Positions 20,872 to 31,427 of a DNA stretch of 64,000 nt are shown here, one piece after another. Made by a program: the position numbers and the translations under genes. Source of the DNA: Gemmatimonadota bacterium (lineage in GTDB: Bacteria > Gemmatimonadota > Gemmatimonadetes > Gemmatimonadales > Gemmatimonadaceae); assembly GCA_028287235.1 (NCBI GenBank), contig JAQBQB010000029.1:53030-117029 (forward strand), read 5' to 3'. The notes beneath the pieces are model-generated. The model saw nothing but the letters and a program-made list of their open reading frames with translations. It made no database searches and was not told the origin of the DNA. Position 1 is the first letter of the stretch. The number at the start of each line of letters is the position of its first letter.

Positions 20872-22455
20872 TTACTTCGGGATCTGCACGCTGACGACGC
20901 GCGTCGGGCAGGCCTGCGTGCTCGGATCCGGACTGCAGACGACCATCTCGAATACGTCGCCGCCCTTGAGCGGAGCGACCGCCTGATCGAGATCCGCGGC
21001 CGAATGAATGGCGCGCTTGGTCGGATACAGCACCGATAGAATGATCTCCGTCGGATAGAGCTGGTTGTGGGCCGGACCGCTGCCGCCAACCTTCGTGATC
21101 TGCAGACCGGTCTTCTGGTCCGCCGTCAACTTGAGCTGCGTCGCGACTTCGCTCGAGACCGGGCTCACGGAGATCCCCAGCTTGTCGTACTGGCGTGCGC
21201 CGGTGTTGTCGCGGACCGGCGCGGTCGTGCGGTCGTTCGACGCATCGGCGACCGCGGTCTTCGGCTCGGCCGGCTCGCCAAGCTTCACGTTGAAGGTCTT
21301 CTTCTGGCCGAAGCGCATGATGTCGATCTGGACATTGTCGCCCGGCTTGAAGCCGCGGATGATGCGCTGCAGCGTGCTCACCTGGTCGATCGGGTGACCC
21401 GCCGCGGCGATGATGACGTCGCCGATCTCGATGCCCGCCTTCTGGGCCGGACCGTTCTCGTCGGAGAAGCCGCCGACCTTGGCGCCGCCGATCTGCGTGA
21501 GACCCGCCGCACGAGCGTCGGTCGCCGACACTTCGTTGAGCGACACGCCAACCACGGCGCGCCGTGCCTTGCCGTACTTGATGAGATCATCCATGACCTG
21601 CTTCGCCAGCGTGATGGGAATCGCGAAGCCGTAGCCGGCGTAGTAGCCGGTGCCGCTCGCGATCGCGCTGTTGATGCCGATCACGTCGCCGTGAATGTTG
21701 AGCAGCGGACCGCCGGAGTTGCCCGGGTTGATCGCCGCGTCGGTCTGGATGTAGTCGGTGATGGCGTACTGGTTGTTGAGCAGACCCGACTGGTTGCGTC
21801 CCTTCGCGCTGACGATACCCGCCGTCACGGTGAAGTTGAGCTGCAGCGGATTGCCGATCGCCAGCACCCACTGGCCGACGCGCGCTTTCGCGTCGTCGCC
21901 GAGGGAGACCGTCGGCAGGTTCTTGTCGTCGATCTTGATCACGGCCACGTCGGTGGTCGGATCGCGGCCGATGACCTTTGCCTCGAACTGGCGCTTGTCG
22001 AACAGCGTGACCGTCACCTTGTCCGCGTCGGCCACGACGTGGTTGTTGGTGAGGATGTAGCCGTCGGTGGTGACAATGAAGCCCGAGCCGCTCGCCTCTT
22101 CAGGCTGGTCGGAGGGCGGCTGATTGTCGAACTGGCGGAAGAAGTCTTCCACGCCCGGGGGCAGCTGTTGGCCGCGGCCGCCGCGCTGGCGGCCCGAGGT
22201 CGGACGGTTGCGGGCGAAGCGCTCGGTCTCGATCGATACCACCGCCGGACGCGCATGGTCGGCGACGGCCTCGAACGCCGTCTCGGTCTCCGCCGCGGAG
22301 GCGACCTGTGCGGCCGACGGCTTCGTGGTCGAGGCCAGGCGCGACTGTGCCCAACCGAAACGGGTCAAATCAAATCCGGACGCGAACACGAGACCGCAGA
22401 GAAATGCGACCACGACTGCCGCGCCGAAACGCGCACGAGAATACTTAGTGGACAT
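20872..22455 (-). CDS. HtrA/DegP-family serine protease with two PDZ domains
   Basis: The 527-residue protein has an N-terminal membrane anchor or signal (about 11-28), then a Gln/Gly/Arg-rich linker and a trypsin-like domain. The triad is His139 (NNHVV), Asp169 (TTDVAVIK) and Ser247 (GNSGGPL). Two PDZ regions follow (about 300-390 and 425-520). It should act in the periplasm on misfolded envelope proteins. The ATG at 22455 (MSTKYS) is used; upstream in-frame residues lack a signal. It lies 158 bases downstream of dnaK on the same strand. Both are stress-type genes, but no shared heat-shock promoter is visible. Confidence 0.93.
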   Translation of the reverse strand: MSTKYSRARFGAAVVVAFLCGLVFASGFDLTRFGWAQSRLASTTKPSAAQVASAAETETAFEAVADHARPAVVSIETERFARNRPTSGRQRGGRGQQLPPGVEDFFRQFDNQPPSDQPEEASGSGFIVTTDGYILTNNHVVADADKVTVTLFDKRQFEAKVIGRDPTTDVAVIKIDDKNLPTVSLGDDAKARVGQWVLAIGNPLQLNFTVTAGIVSAKGRNQSGLLNNQYAITDYIQTDAAINPGNSGGPLLNIHGDVIGINSAIASGTGYYAGYGFAIPITLAKQVMDDLIKYGKARRAVVGVSLNEVSATDARAAGLTQIGGAKVGGFSDENGPAQKAGIEIGDVIIAAAGHPIDQVSTLQRIIRGFKPGDNVQIDIMRFGQKKTFNVKLGEPAEPKTAVADASNDRTTAPVRDNTGARQYDKLGISVSPVSSEVATQLKLTADQKTGLQITKVGGSGPAHNQLYPTEIILSVLYPTKRAIHSAADLDQAVAPLKGGDVFEMVVCSPDPSTQACPTRVVSVQIPK

Positions 22456-22570
22456 AGGACGAACCCACCCTGTGTGAAGTTTTGGACCCGACATCGTACA
22501 CATCGCGGCGCGACAAGTTTCCGGCCGTGTGAGCCGAACGAGTCGCGCCGCCATGTCTGTGACACGCAGG

Positions 22571-22600
22571 AGCCGGCCCACGGTTTCTCGTGGACCGGCT
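22571..22600. terminator. Hairpin between dnaK and the htrA-like gene, possible terminator
   Basis: AGCCGGCCCACG (22571-22582) pairs with CGTGGACCGGCT (22589-22600) with one mismatch and a six-base loop. There is no T-run on either strand, so termination may be weak or Rho-assisted. It lies 14 bases after the dnaK stop. Confidence 0.4.
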
Positions 22601-22613
22601 CATAACGAAAACT

Positions 22614-24566
<1,953 letters not shown>

Positions 24567-24758
24567 TGCTTCCTCAACGAATGGATGTTGGGCAGCGCCA
24601 TGCGACGCCGCCGTGAACTATCCGTGGAGAAGGCAAGAGCGAGACCCGTGTTTTGCGCCAAGTTGGCAGTTTTGGCCGGCAATGGGCCCTTGGGCCACCG
24701 CCCGGCCTGTCACGCTGCCAGACGATACCGGCCCGATCCTCGCGACAACCCGCTGCCA

Positions 24759-25541
24759 ATGATTCCGATCTCGGACGAGAATCCCACGCTGCATACACCG
24801 ATCATGACCTGGCTCATCCTCGGGGCCATGTTCACCGTGTGGTTCGTGGTGCAGGGCGGGGGATTTCCGGGACACGAGATCCAGCTCGTCTCGAGCATCT
24901 GCAACCTGGGAATGGTGCCAGGGGAGCTGACGCACCTCGTTCCACCCGGATACTCGGTGCCCGTCGCGCCGGGGCTGATGTGTGTCATCGACCGCGACCC
25001 GATCAACAAGTTCACCCCGCTCATCTCCATGTTCCTGCACGGAGGCTGGGGGCACATTCTCGGAAACGCCCTGTTTTTCTGGGTGTTCGGCAACAACATC
25101 GAGGACAGCATGGGGCCGGGCCGCTTCCTGTGCTTCTATCTCCTCTGCGGCCTCGCCGCGGCGGCGACGCACGTCGTGATGCAGCCGGCGTCGCCGGTGC
25201 CCACGGTGGGCGCCTCGGGTGCGATCTCCGGCGTGCTCGGGGCGTACCTGGTGCTTTACCCGCGGGTGCACATCAACATGTGGTTTCCGCTGATCTTCTT
25301 TCGCGTCTTCGCCATTCCCGCCTGGCTCGTGCTGATCTACTGGTTCGGCGTGCAGGTCATGACCGGGCTGCCGCAGCTCTCCCCGGTACGCCCCGACGTC
25401 TCTGGAGGCGTCGCAGTATGGGCGCACATCGGAGGATTCATCGCCGGGATGGTGCTCGTGAAGGCGTTCGCGAATCCCGGTCTGGTCGCCGCGCGAAACG
25501 CGATTCGCCAGGAGCGGCTCGGCATGGTAACAGCCCGGTAA
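24759..25541 (+). CDS. Rhomboid-family intramembrane serine protease
   Basis: The 260-residue protein has about six membrane segments. The catalytic Ser is in GASGAISG (about 153) and the His in WAHIGGFIAG (about 223). The HGGWGHILGN segment supplies the conserved HxxxN on the second helix. It cleaves membrane helices within the inner membrane. The ATG at 24759 is chosen because upstream in-frame residues are Arg-rich and antisense to the dnaK leader. A large loop between the first two helices (about 35-85) is longer than in the E. coli enzyme. Confidence 0.92.
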   Translation: MIPISDENPTLHTPIMTWLILGAMFTVWFVVQGGGFPGHEIQLVSSICNLGMVPGELTHLVPPGYSVPVAPGLMCVIDRDPINKFTPLISMFLHGGWGHILGNALFFWVFGNNIEDSMGPGRFLCFYLLCGLAAAATHVVMQPASPVPTVGASGAISGVLGAYLVLYPRVHINMWFPLIFFRVFAIPAWLVLIYWFGVQVMTGLPQLSPVRPDVSGGVAVWAHIGGFIAGMVLVKAFANPGLVAARNAIRQERLGMVTAR

Positions 25542-25548
25542 CGGCTAC

Positions 25549-25577
25549 TTTGCCGTCTCGTCACGGCCGGGTATCTT
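25549..25577 (+). promoter_or_regulatory. Sigma-70-like promoter for the phosphate transport genes
   Basis: TTTGCC (25549-25554) and TATCTT (25572-25577) are 17 bases apart. A start near 25584 gives a leader of about 19 bases with a GGAG before the ATG at 25603. Confidence 0.5.
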
Positions 25578-25602
25578 CGTGGCAGCCTCACCACGGAGTT
25601 TT

Positions 25603-26220
25603 ATGCTCGGCCGGCTACTTCCACGCGACGACCAGTTCTTCGAGCTCTTCGATCAGCTCGCGGGCCATCTCGCCACCAGCGCCCAGATGCTCGACGCGCT
25701 GTTCAGCGATGCCCCGCACGTCAACGAGCACGTCAAGGCGATCAAGGACGTCGAGCACAAGGCCGACCTGTTGACGCTGACGATCAACCAGCGCATCGAC
25801 AAGAGCTTCATCACGCCGATCGACCGCGAAGACATCCACACGCTCGCGTCGCGCCTCGACGACGTCATCGATCTGCTCGACGGCACGTCGCGCCGCTTCG
25901 CGATGCTGCACATCACCGAGGTGCTGCCGCCGGCGCGGCAGCTCGCCGCCGTGTTGATGCGCGCCGCCGCCGAGATCAAGACGGCCGTGCGCGACATGCG
26001 GAAGCCGGTGCTCGTCACGCAGCACGTGGTGATCATCAAGCAGCTCGAGGAAGAGGGCGACGCGATCTACCACGAGGCGGTCGGCGCGCTCTTCTCCGGC
26101 AAGCCCGATCCGCTCGAAGTCATCAAATGGAAGGAGATGTACGACACGCTGGAGCGGGCGATCGACAGCTGCATGGGTGTCGCGCAGGTGCTGCAGAGCA
26201 TTTCTCTGAAGAACGCATAG
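25603..26220 (+). CDS. DUF47 / PhoU-like protein linked to Pit phosphate transporter
   Basis: The 205-residue all-helical protein begins MLGRLLPRDDQFFELFDQL and has repeated helical segments with E-x3-D patterns, such as DVEHKADLL and LEEEGDAIYHEA, like the metal-binding motifs of PhoU. DUF47 proteins are encoded next to Pit transporters and are thought to control them. The stop is five bases before the pit start. GGAG precedes the ATG. Confidence 0.88.
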   Translation: MLGRLLPRDDQFFELFDQLAGHLATSAQMLDALFSDAPHVNEHVKAIKDVEHKADLLTLTINQRIDKSFITPIDREDIHTLASRLDDVIDLLDGTSRRFAMLHITEVLPPARQLAAVLMRAAAEIKTAVRDMRKPVLVTQHVVIIKQLEEEGDAIYHEAVGALFSGKPDPLEVIKWKEMYDTLERAIDSCMGVAQVLQSISLKNA

Positions 26221-26225
26221 CGCTC

Positions 26226-27263
26226 GTGGTCGCTTACGTCATCGCGATCGTCCTGGTCGCGTTCATCTTCGATTTCAGCAACGGCTTCCACGACTCGGCG
26301 AACTCGATCGCCACGATCGTGGGGACGCGCGTGCTCAGCCCCCTCGCGGCCGTGATGTGGGCGGCGGTGTTCAACTTCGCCGCGGCGTTCACCGGATCGC
26401 TCGCCGTGGCGAAGGCGATCGGCGGCGGGATGATCGAGCAGAGCTTCGTGAATCCGAACGTGATTCTCGGCGCGCTGCTTGGCGCGATCATCTGGAACGT
26501 CGTCACCTGGTACTTCGGCATTCCGTCCAGCTCGTCGCACGCATTGATCGGCGGCTACGCCGGCGCCGCGCTGGCGCGTGGTGGTTGGGCGGCGATCACC
26601 TGGGGCCGGAAGTGGATCGAGACCCTGTCGTTCATCGTGATCTCGCCGATGGTCGGACTGATCGCCGGCTACACGCTCATGGTGATCGTGTTCTGGCTGT
26701 TCTACCGGACGTCGGCAGCCAAGGTCGATCGCTTCTTCCGGCCCGCGCAACTCGCCAGCTCGGCGCTGCTGTCGTACTCGCACGGCGGTAACGACGCCCA
26801 GAAGACGATGGGCATCATCGTGGGGCTGCTCGTGTCGTCGAAGTCCTTCTTCGCCGCCCAGCCGGGTTTTCTCCACCATTTCTATCTCGCCGACAACAAG
26901 ACGATCCCGTTCTGGATCGAGATCGGCGCCTACAGTGCCATCTCTCTCGGCACGCTGTTCGGCGGCTGGCGTATCGTCTACACGATGGGGTCGCGCATCA
27001 CCAAGCTGCGGCCGGTCGGCGGCTTCTGTGCGGAGACCGGCGGCGCGCTGGCGATCATGCTCGCCACGCATTTCGGAATTCCCGTGAGTACGACGCACAC
27101 CATTACCGGCTCGATCGTCGGCGTGGGTGCCACCCAGCGGCTCTCCGCCGTGCGCTGGGGCATTGCCGGCCGCATCGTCTGGGCCTGGGTCGTCACCATC
27201 CCCGCCGCCGGGATCATGGCCGCGATCGCCTATCACATCCTGGCGCGAATCGTCCAGTTCTGA
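26226..27263 (+). CDS. Inorganic phosphate transporter, Pit family
   Basis: The 345-residue membrane protein has the two PiT signature regions, FDFSNGFHDSANSIATIVGT near the start and SYSHGGNDAQKTMG in the second half, with about ten membrane helices. It takes up phosphate, usually as a metal-phosphate complex, with protons. The GTG at 26226 is chosen because it follows the DUF47 stop and the first helix begins at once; the open frame before it overlaps DUF47 and is out of family. Two further conserved segments, PSSSSHALIGG and PVSTTHTITGSIVGVG, are present. Confidence 0.93.
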   Translation: MVAYVIAIVLVAFIFDFSNGFHDSANSIATIVGTRVLSPLAAVMWAAVFNFAAAFTGSLAVAKAIGGGMIEQSFVNPNVILGALLGAIIWNVVTWYFGIPSSSSHALIGGYAGAALARGGWAAITWGRKWIETLSFIVISPMVGLIAGYTLMVIVFWLFYRTSAAKVDRFFRPAQLASSALLSYSHGGNDAQKTMGIIVGLLVSSKSFFAAQPGFLHHFYLADNKTIPFWIEIGAYSAISLGTLFGGWRIVYTMGSRITKLRPVGGFCAETGGALAIMLATHFGIPVSTTHTITGSIVGVGATQRLSAVRWGIAGRIVWAWVVTIPAAGIMAAIAYHILARIVQF

Positions 27264-27454
27264 CCCTGGCTGGGACCGCCATTTGCGAGTGACAGGGCAT
27301 TATGAAAGAGTGCAGGGCGGCCGGTTCGTGTGGCCGAGCTCGCCAATTTACGATTTTGTGACAGCGTTCATCACGAAATGACCTAGCTGCGCCTAGCCGG
27401 CGGCAGGTAATTACTAGGTCCGTGCACGCTGATCTCCCGGTCCTCGACTTCCCA

Positions 27455-29590
27455 ATGTCCGACGCTCACCCAAGCTCGTCGCTCTACCTCAACCGAGAGC
27501 TGAGCTGGCTGGCCTTCAACGGGCGTGTCCTGCACGAAGCGATGGATCCGCGCGTTCCGCTGCTCGAGCGGGTGAAGTTCCTCGGCATTTTCAGCGCGAA
27601 TCTCGACGAGTTCTACATGGTCCGCATTGCGGGCCTGCGCCGGCAGTTTGCCGCCGGCGTCGTGCAGACCCCGCCCGACGGCCTCACGCCCGCCGAGCAG
27701 ATCGACGCCATCGACTCCGAGGTTGCGCGACTGACCAGGCGCCAGCGCGACTGCCTGGCGGGCCTCCTCGATGAGCTGTCGGTGAACGGGGTGCGTCTCC
27801 TCACGGTGAAGGATTTGACGCCCGGCGAATGGGGCGCGATGGACGAGTACTTCGAGTCGCAGATCTTCCCCGTGCTCACGCCGCTCGCCGTCGATCCCGG
27901 GCATCCGTTTCCGTACATCTCGAATCTGTCGCTGTCGCTCGCGGTGGAGATTCGCGATCCCGAGGGCGGCGCGATGCGCTTCGCGCGGGTGAAGGTGCCC
28001 AAGAGCCTGCCGCGCTGGGTGCCGGTGAACGGCCGGCCGAACCACTTCGTGCCGCTCGAGCAGGTGATCGGCGCGAACCTGGGCGCGCTCTTTCCGGGAA
28101 TGGAGGTCGTCGCGTGGTACACCTTCCGGATCACGCGCTACTCCGACCTCGACATTCCGGTGGAAGAGCCGGAGGATCTGCTCGCGACGATCGAAGAGTC
28201 GGTGTTCAAGCGCCGCTTCGGCGAGGTGGTGCGCGTCGAGGTGCAGGACGACATGCCGGCGCATCTCCGCGCGCTCTTGCTCGACGAGATGCGGGAAGAC
28301 GACGTGCCGGAACCCGGCCGTCTGGCGGAGCGGGACATCCAGGATGCGGGGCGTCTGCTGGACCTGAGCGACCTGTCCGGGCTGTACGCGCTGGATCTGC
28401 CGGCGCTCAAGGATCCGCCGCTCGTGTCGACGATGCCCGCCGAGCTGCGCGACACGGAGCGCAGCATCTTCGACGTCATCCGCGAGGGGGACATCCTCGT
28501 CCACCATCCGTTCGATTCCTTCCCCGCGTCGGTGGAGCGCTTCCTCGAGGAGGCGGCGTACGACGACCAGGTGCTCGCCATCAAGCTGACGCTCTACCGC
28601 ACGTCGGGCGACACGGCGCTCGTGGCGGCGCTGGTCGGTGCCGCGCAGCGCGGCAAGCAGGTGGCGGTGATCGTGGAGCTCAAGGCGCGCTTCGACGAGG
28701 CGAACAACATCGTCTGGGCGCGGCAGCTCGAGGACGCCGGGGTGCACGTGGCCTTCGGGTCGGCGAATCTCAAGACGCACGCCAAGACGGCGCTCGTCGT
28801 TCGCCGCGAGGCGGACGGGATTCGGCGGTACATCCATTTAGGAAGTGGCAATTATAATTCTCGCACGGCGCGCCTCTACACCGACGTGGGGTTGCTGACG
28901 TGCAGCCCGTCGATCGGCGCGGACGTGAGCGACCTGTTCAACTCGCTCACCGGCTACTCGCGGCAGCGTCTCTACCGGAAGCTGCTGGTGGCGCCGGTGA
29001 ACATGCGGGGCCGGTTCCTCGAGCTGATCGAGCGGGAGGCGGCGCACGCGCGGGCCGGACGGCCGGCGCGCATCATCGGCAAGATGAACGCGCTGGTCGA
29101 TTCCGAGATCATCGACGCGCTCTATCGCGCGTCGCAGGCGGGCGTGACGATCGACCTGATCGTACGCGGCATCTGCTGCCTGCGCCCCGGGCGGCCTGGT
29201 GTCAGCGACCGGATCCACGTCGTGAGCATCATCGGACGGTTCCTCGAGCACTCGCGGCTCTGGCACTTCGCCAACGGCGGGGAGGAGGAGTACTACCTCG
29301 GGTCCGCCGACTGGATGCCGCGCAACTTCGATCGCCGCGTCGAGTCCATCGCGCCCGTCGAAGATTTGGCCGCCCACGTGAAGCTTCGGTCGCTCCTCGA
29401 CACCTACCTCGAGGACAACCGCCAGGCGTGGGACCTCGCAGCTGACGGCACGTGGACGCAGCGCACGCCCGAGGGCGTGGTGCGCGCGTCGCACGAGCGG
29501 CTGCTACGCAATTCGTGGGGGATGGCACGCGAGCCGGCGCCCGCGGTATTAGAGATGTCAGATCAGGCGGTGCGGACGTCGGGCGACTAG
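27455..29590 (+). CDS. ppk: Polyphosphate kinase 1
   Basis: The 711-residue enzyme makes polyphosphate from ATP. The N domain begins LYLNRELSWLAFN, and the catalytic domains have the autophosphorylated His in LKTHAKTALV and a second His in HLGSGNYNSRTARLYTDVG. The late LGSADWMPRNFDRRVE is also typical. The start is uncertain: ATG at 27455 fits the family, while GTG at 27422 is in frame and follows TAATTACTAGG. It is 190 bases after pit, and ppx faces it on the other strand. Confidence 0.95.
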   Translation: MSDAHPSSSLYLNRELSWLAFNGRVLHEAMDPRVPLLERVKFLGIFSANLDEFYMVRIAGLRRQFAAGVVQTPPDGLTPAEQIDAIDSEVARLTRRQRDCLAGLLDELSVNGVRLLTVKDLTPGEWGAMDEYFESQIFPVLTPLAVDPGHPFPYISNLSLSLAVEIRDPEGGAMRFARVKVPKSLPRWVPVNGRPNHFVPLEQVIGANLGALFPGMEVVAWYTFRITRYSDLDIPVEEPEDLLATIEESVFKRRFGEVVRVEVQDDMPAHLRALLLDEMREDDVPEPGRLAERDIQDAGRLLDLSDLSGLYALDLPALKDPPLVSTMPAELRDTERSIFDVIREGDILVHHPFDSFPASVERFLEEAAYDDQVLAIKLTLYRTSGDTALVAALVGAAQRGKQVAVIVELKARFDEANNIVWARQLEDAGVHVAFGSANLKTHAKTALVVRREADGIRRYIHLGSGNYNSRTARLYTDVGLLTCSPSIGADVSDLFNSLTGYSRQRLYRKLLVAPVNMRGRFLELIEREAAHARAGRPARIIGKMNALVDSEIIDALYRASQAGVTIDLIVRGICCLRPGRPGVSDRIHVVSIIGRFLEHSRLWHFANGGEEEYYLGSADWMPRNFDRRVESIAPVEDLAAHVKLRSLLDTYLEDNRQAWDLAADGTWTQRTPEGVVRASHERLLRNSWGMAREPAPAVLEMSDQAVRTSGD

Positions 29591-29608
29591 GCTTCGGCGC
29601 GTCGCGAG

Positions 29609-29743
29609 TTGGAACACGAGAAGCGCGAATTTAGAAGCAATCGACCGCAATCGACTCCGTGCGCTCAGCCGCCGAAGTCGCGCTGCGGCAATCGCAGTCG
29701 ACTTGTTTTTATTGTTTTTCTAAATCGTTCCAACCGTCCAGGC
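29609..29743. repeat. AT-rich palindromic element, copy A
   Basis: The ppk-ppx gap holds a long imperfect inverted repeat. TTGGAAC at 29609-29615 followed by GAATTTAGAA pairs with TTCTAAATCGTTCCAA ending at 29733. CGTCCAGGCG follows directly. The same end motif, CCGCAATCG core and GTTCCA-nn-CGTCCAGGCG border recur at 50988-51200. No coding potential is seen. It is far more AT-rich than its surroundings. Confidence 0.65.
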
Positions 29744-29762
29744 GCCGACGACCGCGTCGCGT

Positions 29763-31397
29763 CTACTCGATCTCCGGCGAATCGATCGCGTCCGACGACA
29801 GCACCTGGCCGTCGGGCGCCACGATCTCCACCGGGATGCCGGTCACCTTCGCGAGCAGCGCCGACTTGCGGCTCGCTCCCCACATCTCGAGCCGCATGTT
29901 CGCCCGCCGGTCGCTCGGCACAGGTGTGATGCGGATGGCGCGCTGCATCCAGCGGATCTTTACGTCGGCCACCGCGCTCACGTGGCCGCGGTCGAAGCCG
30001 TCGGCCACACGGAGCAATGCCGACAGACGCTTGATCCGCCGGCGCAGACTCTTGTCGAGCGCACCGTAATTGCGATGCTCGAGCTTCGGCGGGCCGCCGC
30101 GGTGGTAGCGCGCGACGTTGGCGATCACCACTTGGTCTGACGGCGACATTCCCAGCAGGTCGGCGTGCAGGATCAGATGGTACGAATGTTTGTGGTGCCG
30201 CTCGTAGCTGATGTGATAGCCGGCGTCGTGCAGCAGCGCGGCATCGGAGAGTGCGTCGCGATCTTCCTTGCTGCATCCCATCCGCTCGCCGAGCGCGTCG
30301 AAGAGCGTGAGTGCGATCTGCTGTACGTGCGACGAATGTGGTTGCTCCACGTGACAGCGCGCCGCGAAATCCGCGACCGAGCGGGCGCGCGCTTCGCCCG
30401 GGTCGGCGATCGTCGGCACGACACGCGCGGCCTCGAGCAGCAGCCCTTCCCGAATGCCGTACCGCGACACGATGATCTCGCGCCCCTCGATACGCCGCAG
30501 CACCTCCGCCGCCGCCGCGATGCCGGCGACGATGATGTCGGCGCGCTCCGGATTGAGGCCCGGCAGCTCGCGCCGCTCTTCCGGCGTCATGTCGACCAGC
30601 ATGTCGAGAATGTGCTCGAGCTCCGCGTGCGGAATGTGCGCCGCGTGCACCGATCGGGCGGTGAGAATGCCCTGACGCGCCAGATAGATGCCGGCCAGGT
30701 TCGTGAACGTGCCGCCCGACCCGATGAGCTGTGCGCCGCGCCAGTCGCGTCGCGGAAGCTGCTCCTTGATACCCTCGGCCACCAACTTCCGGAGCCTCGC
30801 GACCGCTTTCTCCGTCACACCGCCGCTGAGGAACTCTTCGGTGAGGCGAATGGCGCCGAACGGAAGCGAGCTGAGATTCTCGATCACGCCTTCGGCGCTC
30901 AGCGCGAGCTCGAGCGACCCGCCGCCGATGTCGACCACGACGGTGCGGCCCACGCCCAGATCGAAATGCGCCACTGCGCTCCGAAAGCTGAGCCGCGCTT
31001 CTTCGTCGCCGTCGAGCACGCGCACGCGGAGACCGGTGACGCGTTGGATTTGCGCGAGGAACGCCGCCGCGTTGCTGGCGTCGCGCACGGCGCTCGTGGC
31101 CACCGCGTCGACGCGTTCGGCGCCGAGTTGCCGGGCGAGCGTCGCCATGCGCTCGATCGCCTCGATGGCGGCCTGTATCGATGCATCGGACAGCGCGCCT
31201 GTGGCCGAGAGTCCGGTGGCGAGCCGCGGCGCGGCCTTCATCTCGTCGACCACCTGGATGGCGCCTTCGGGCGACACGTCGGCCACGATCTGCCGGACCG
31301 AGTTCGAGCCGATGTCGATCGCCGCCACCCGGCGGTGCCCGGGAGCAACGGAGCCGCGCGGACTCTTGTCGCGATTGATCGGTAGAATTGCCGACAC
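29763..31397 (-). CDS. ppx: Ppx/GppA phosphatase (exopolyphosphatase)
   Basis: The 544-residue protein has the ASKHA actin-like fold with AAIDIGSNSVRQ at the start, VVVDIGGGSLELAL and LIGSGGTFTNLA, then a C-terminal HD-like domain with LLHDAGYHISY. Exopolyphosphatases release phosphate from polyphosphate chain ends; GppA members also hydrolyse pppGpp. Convergence with ppk favours exopolyphosphatase. The start is a GTG at 31397 with GGAG five bases upstream. The length matches long Ppx forms with the HD domain. Confidence 0.93.
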   Translation of the reverse strand: MSAILPINRDKSPRGSVAPGHRRVAAIDIGSNSVRQIVADVSPEGAIQVVDEMKAAPRLATGLSATGALSDASIQAAIEAIERMATLARQLGAERVDAVATSAVRDASNAAAFLAQIQRVTGLRVRVLDGDEEARLSFRSAVAHFDLGVGRTVVVDIGGGSLELALSAEGVIENLSSLPFGAIRLTEEFLSGGVTEKAVARLRKLVAEGIKEQLPRRDWRGAQLIGSGGTFTNLAGIYLARQGILTARSVHAAHIPHAELEHILDMLVDMTPEERRELPGLNPERADIIVAGIAAAAEVLRRIEGREIIVSRYGIREGLLLEAARVVPTIADPGEARARSVADFAARCHVEQPHSSHVQQIALTLFDALGERMGCSKEDRDALSDAALLHDAGYHISYERHHKHSYHLILHADLLGMSPSDQVVIANVARYHRGGPPKLEHRNYGALDKSLRRRIKRLSALLRVADGFDRGHVSAVADVKIRWMQRAIRITPVPSDRRANMRLEMWGASRKSALLAKVTGIPVEIVAPDGQVLSSDAIDSPEIE

Positions 31398-31427
31398 GAA
31401 CGCTCCGTCTCTCAGGTCTCCGAACGA

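Noticed and set aside
24567..24758. CIRCE or sigma-32 promoter before dnaK
   Set aside because: No TTAGCACTC inverted repeat and no convincing CTTGAAA/CCCCAT pair was found.
27335..27380. A TGTGA...TCAC/GTCA pattern before ppk, like a CRP or Pho box
   Set aside because: The spacing does not fit a CRP site, and only one Pho half-site-like word is present.
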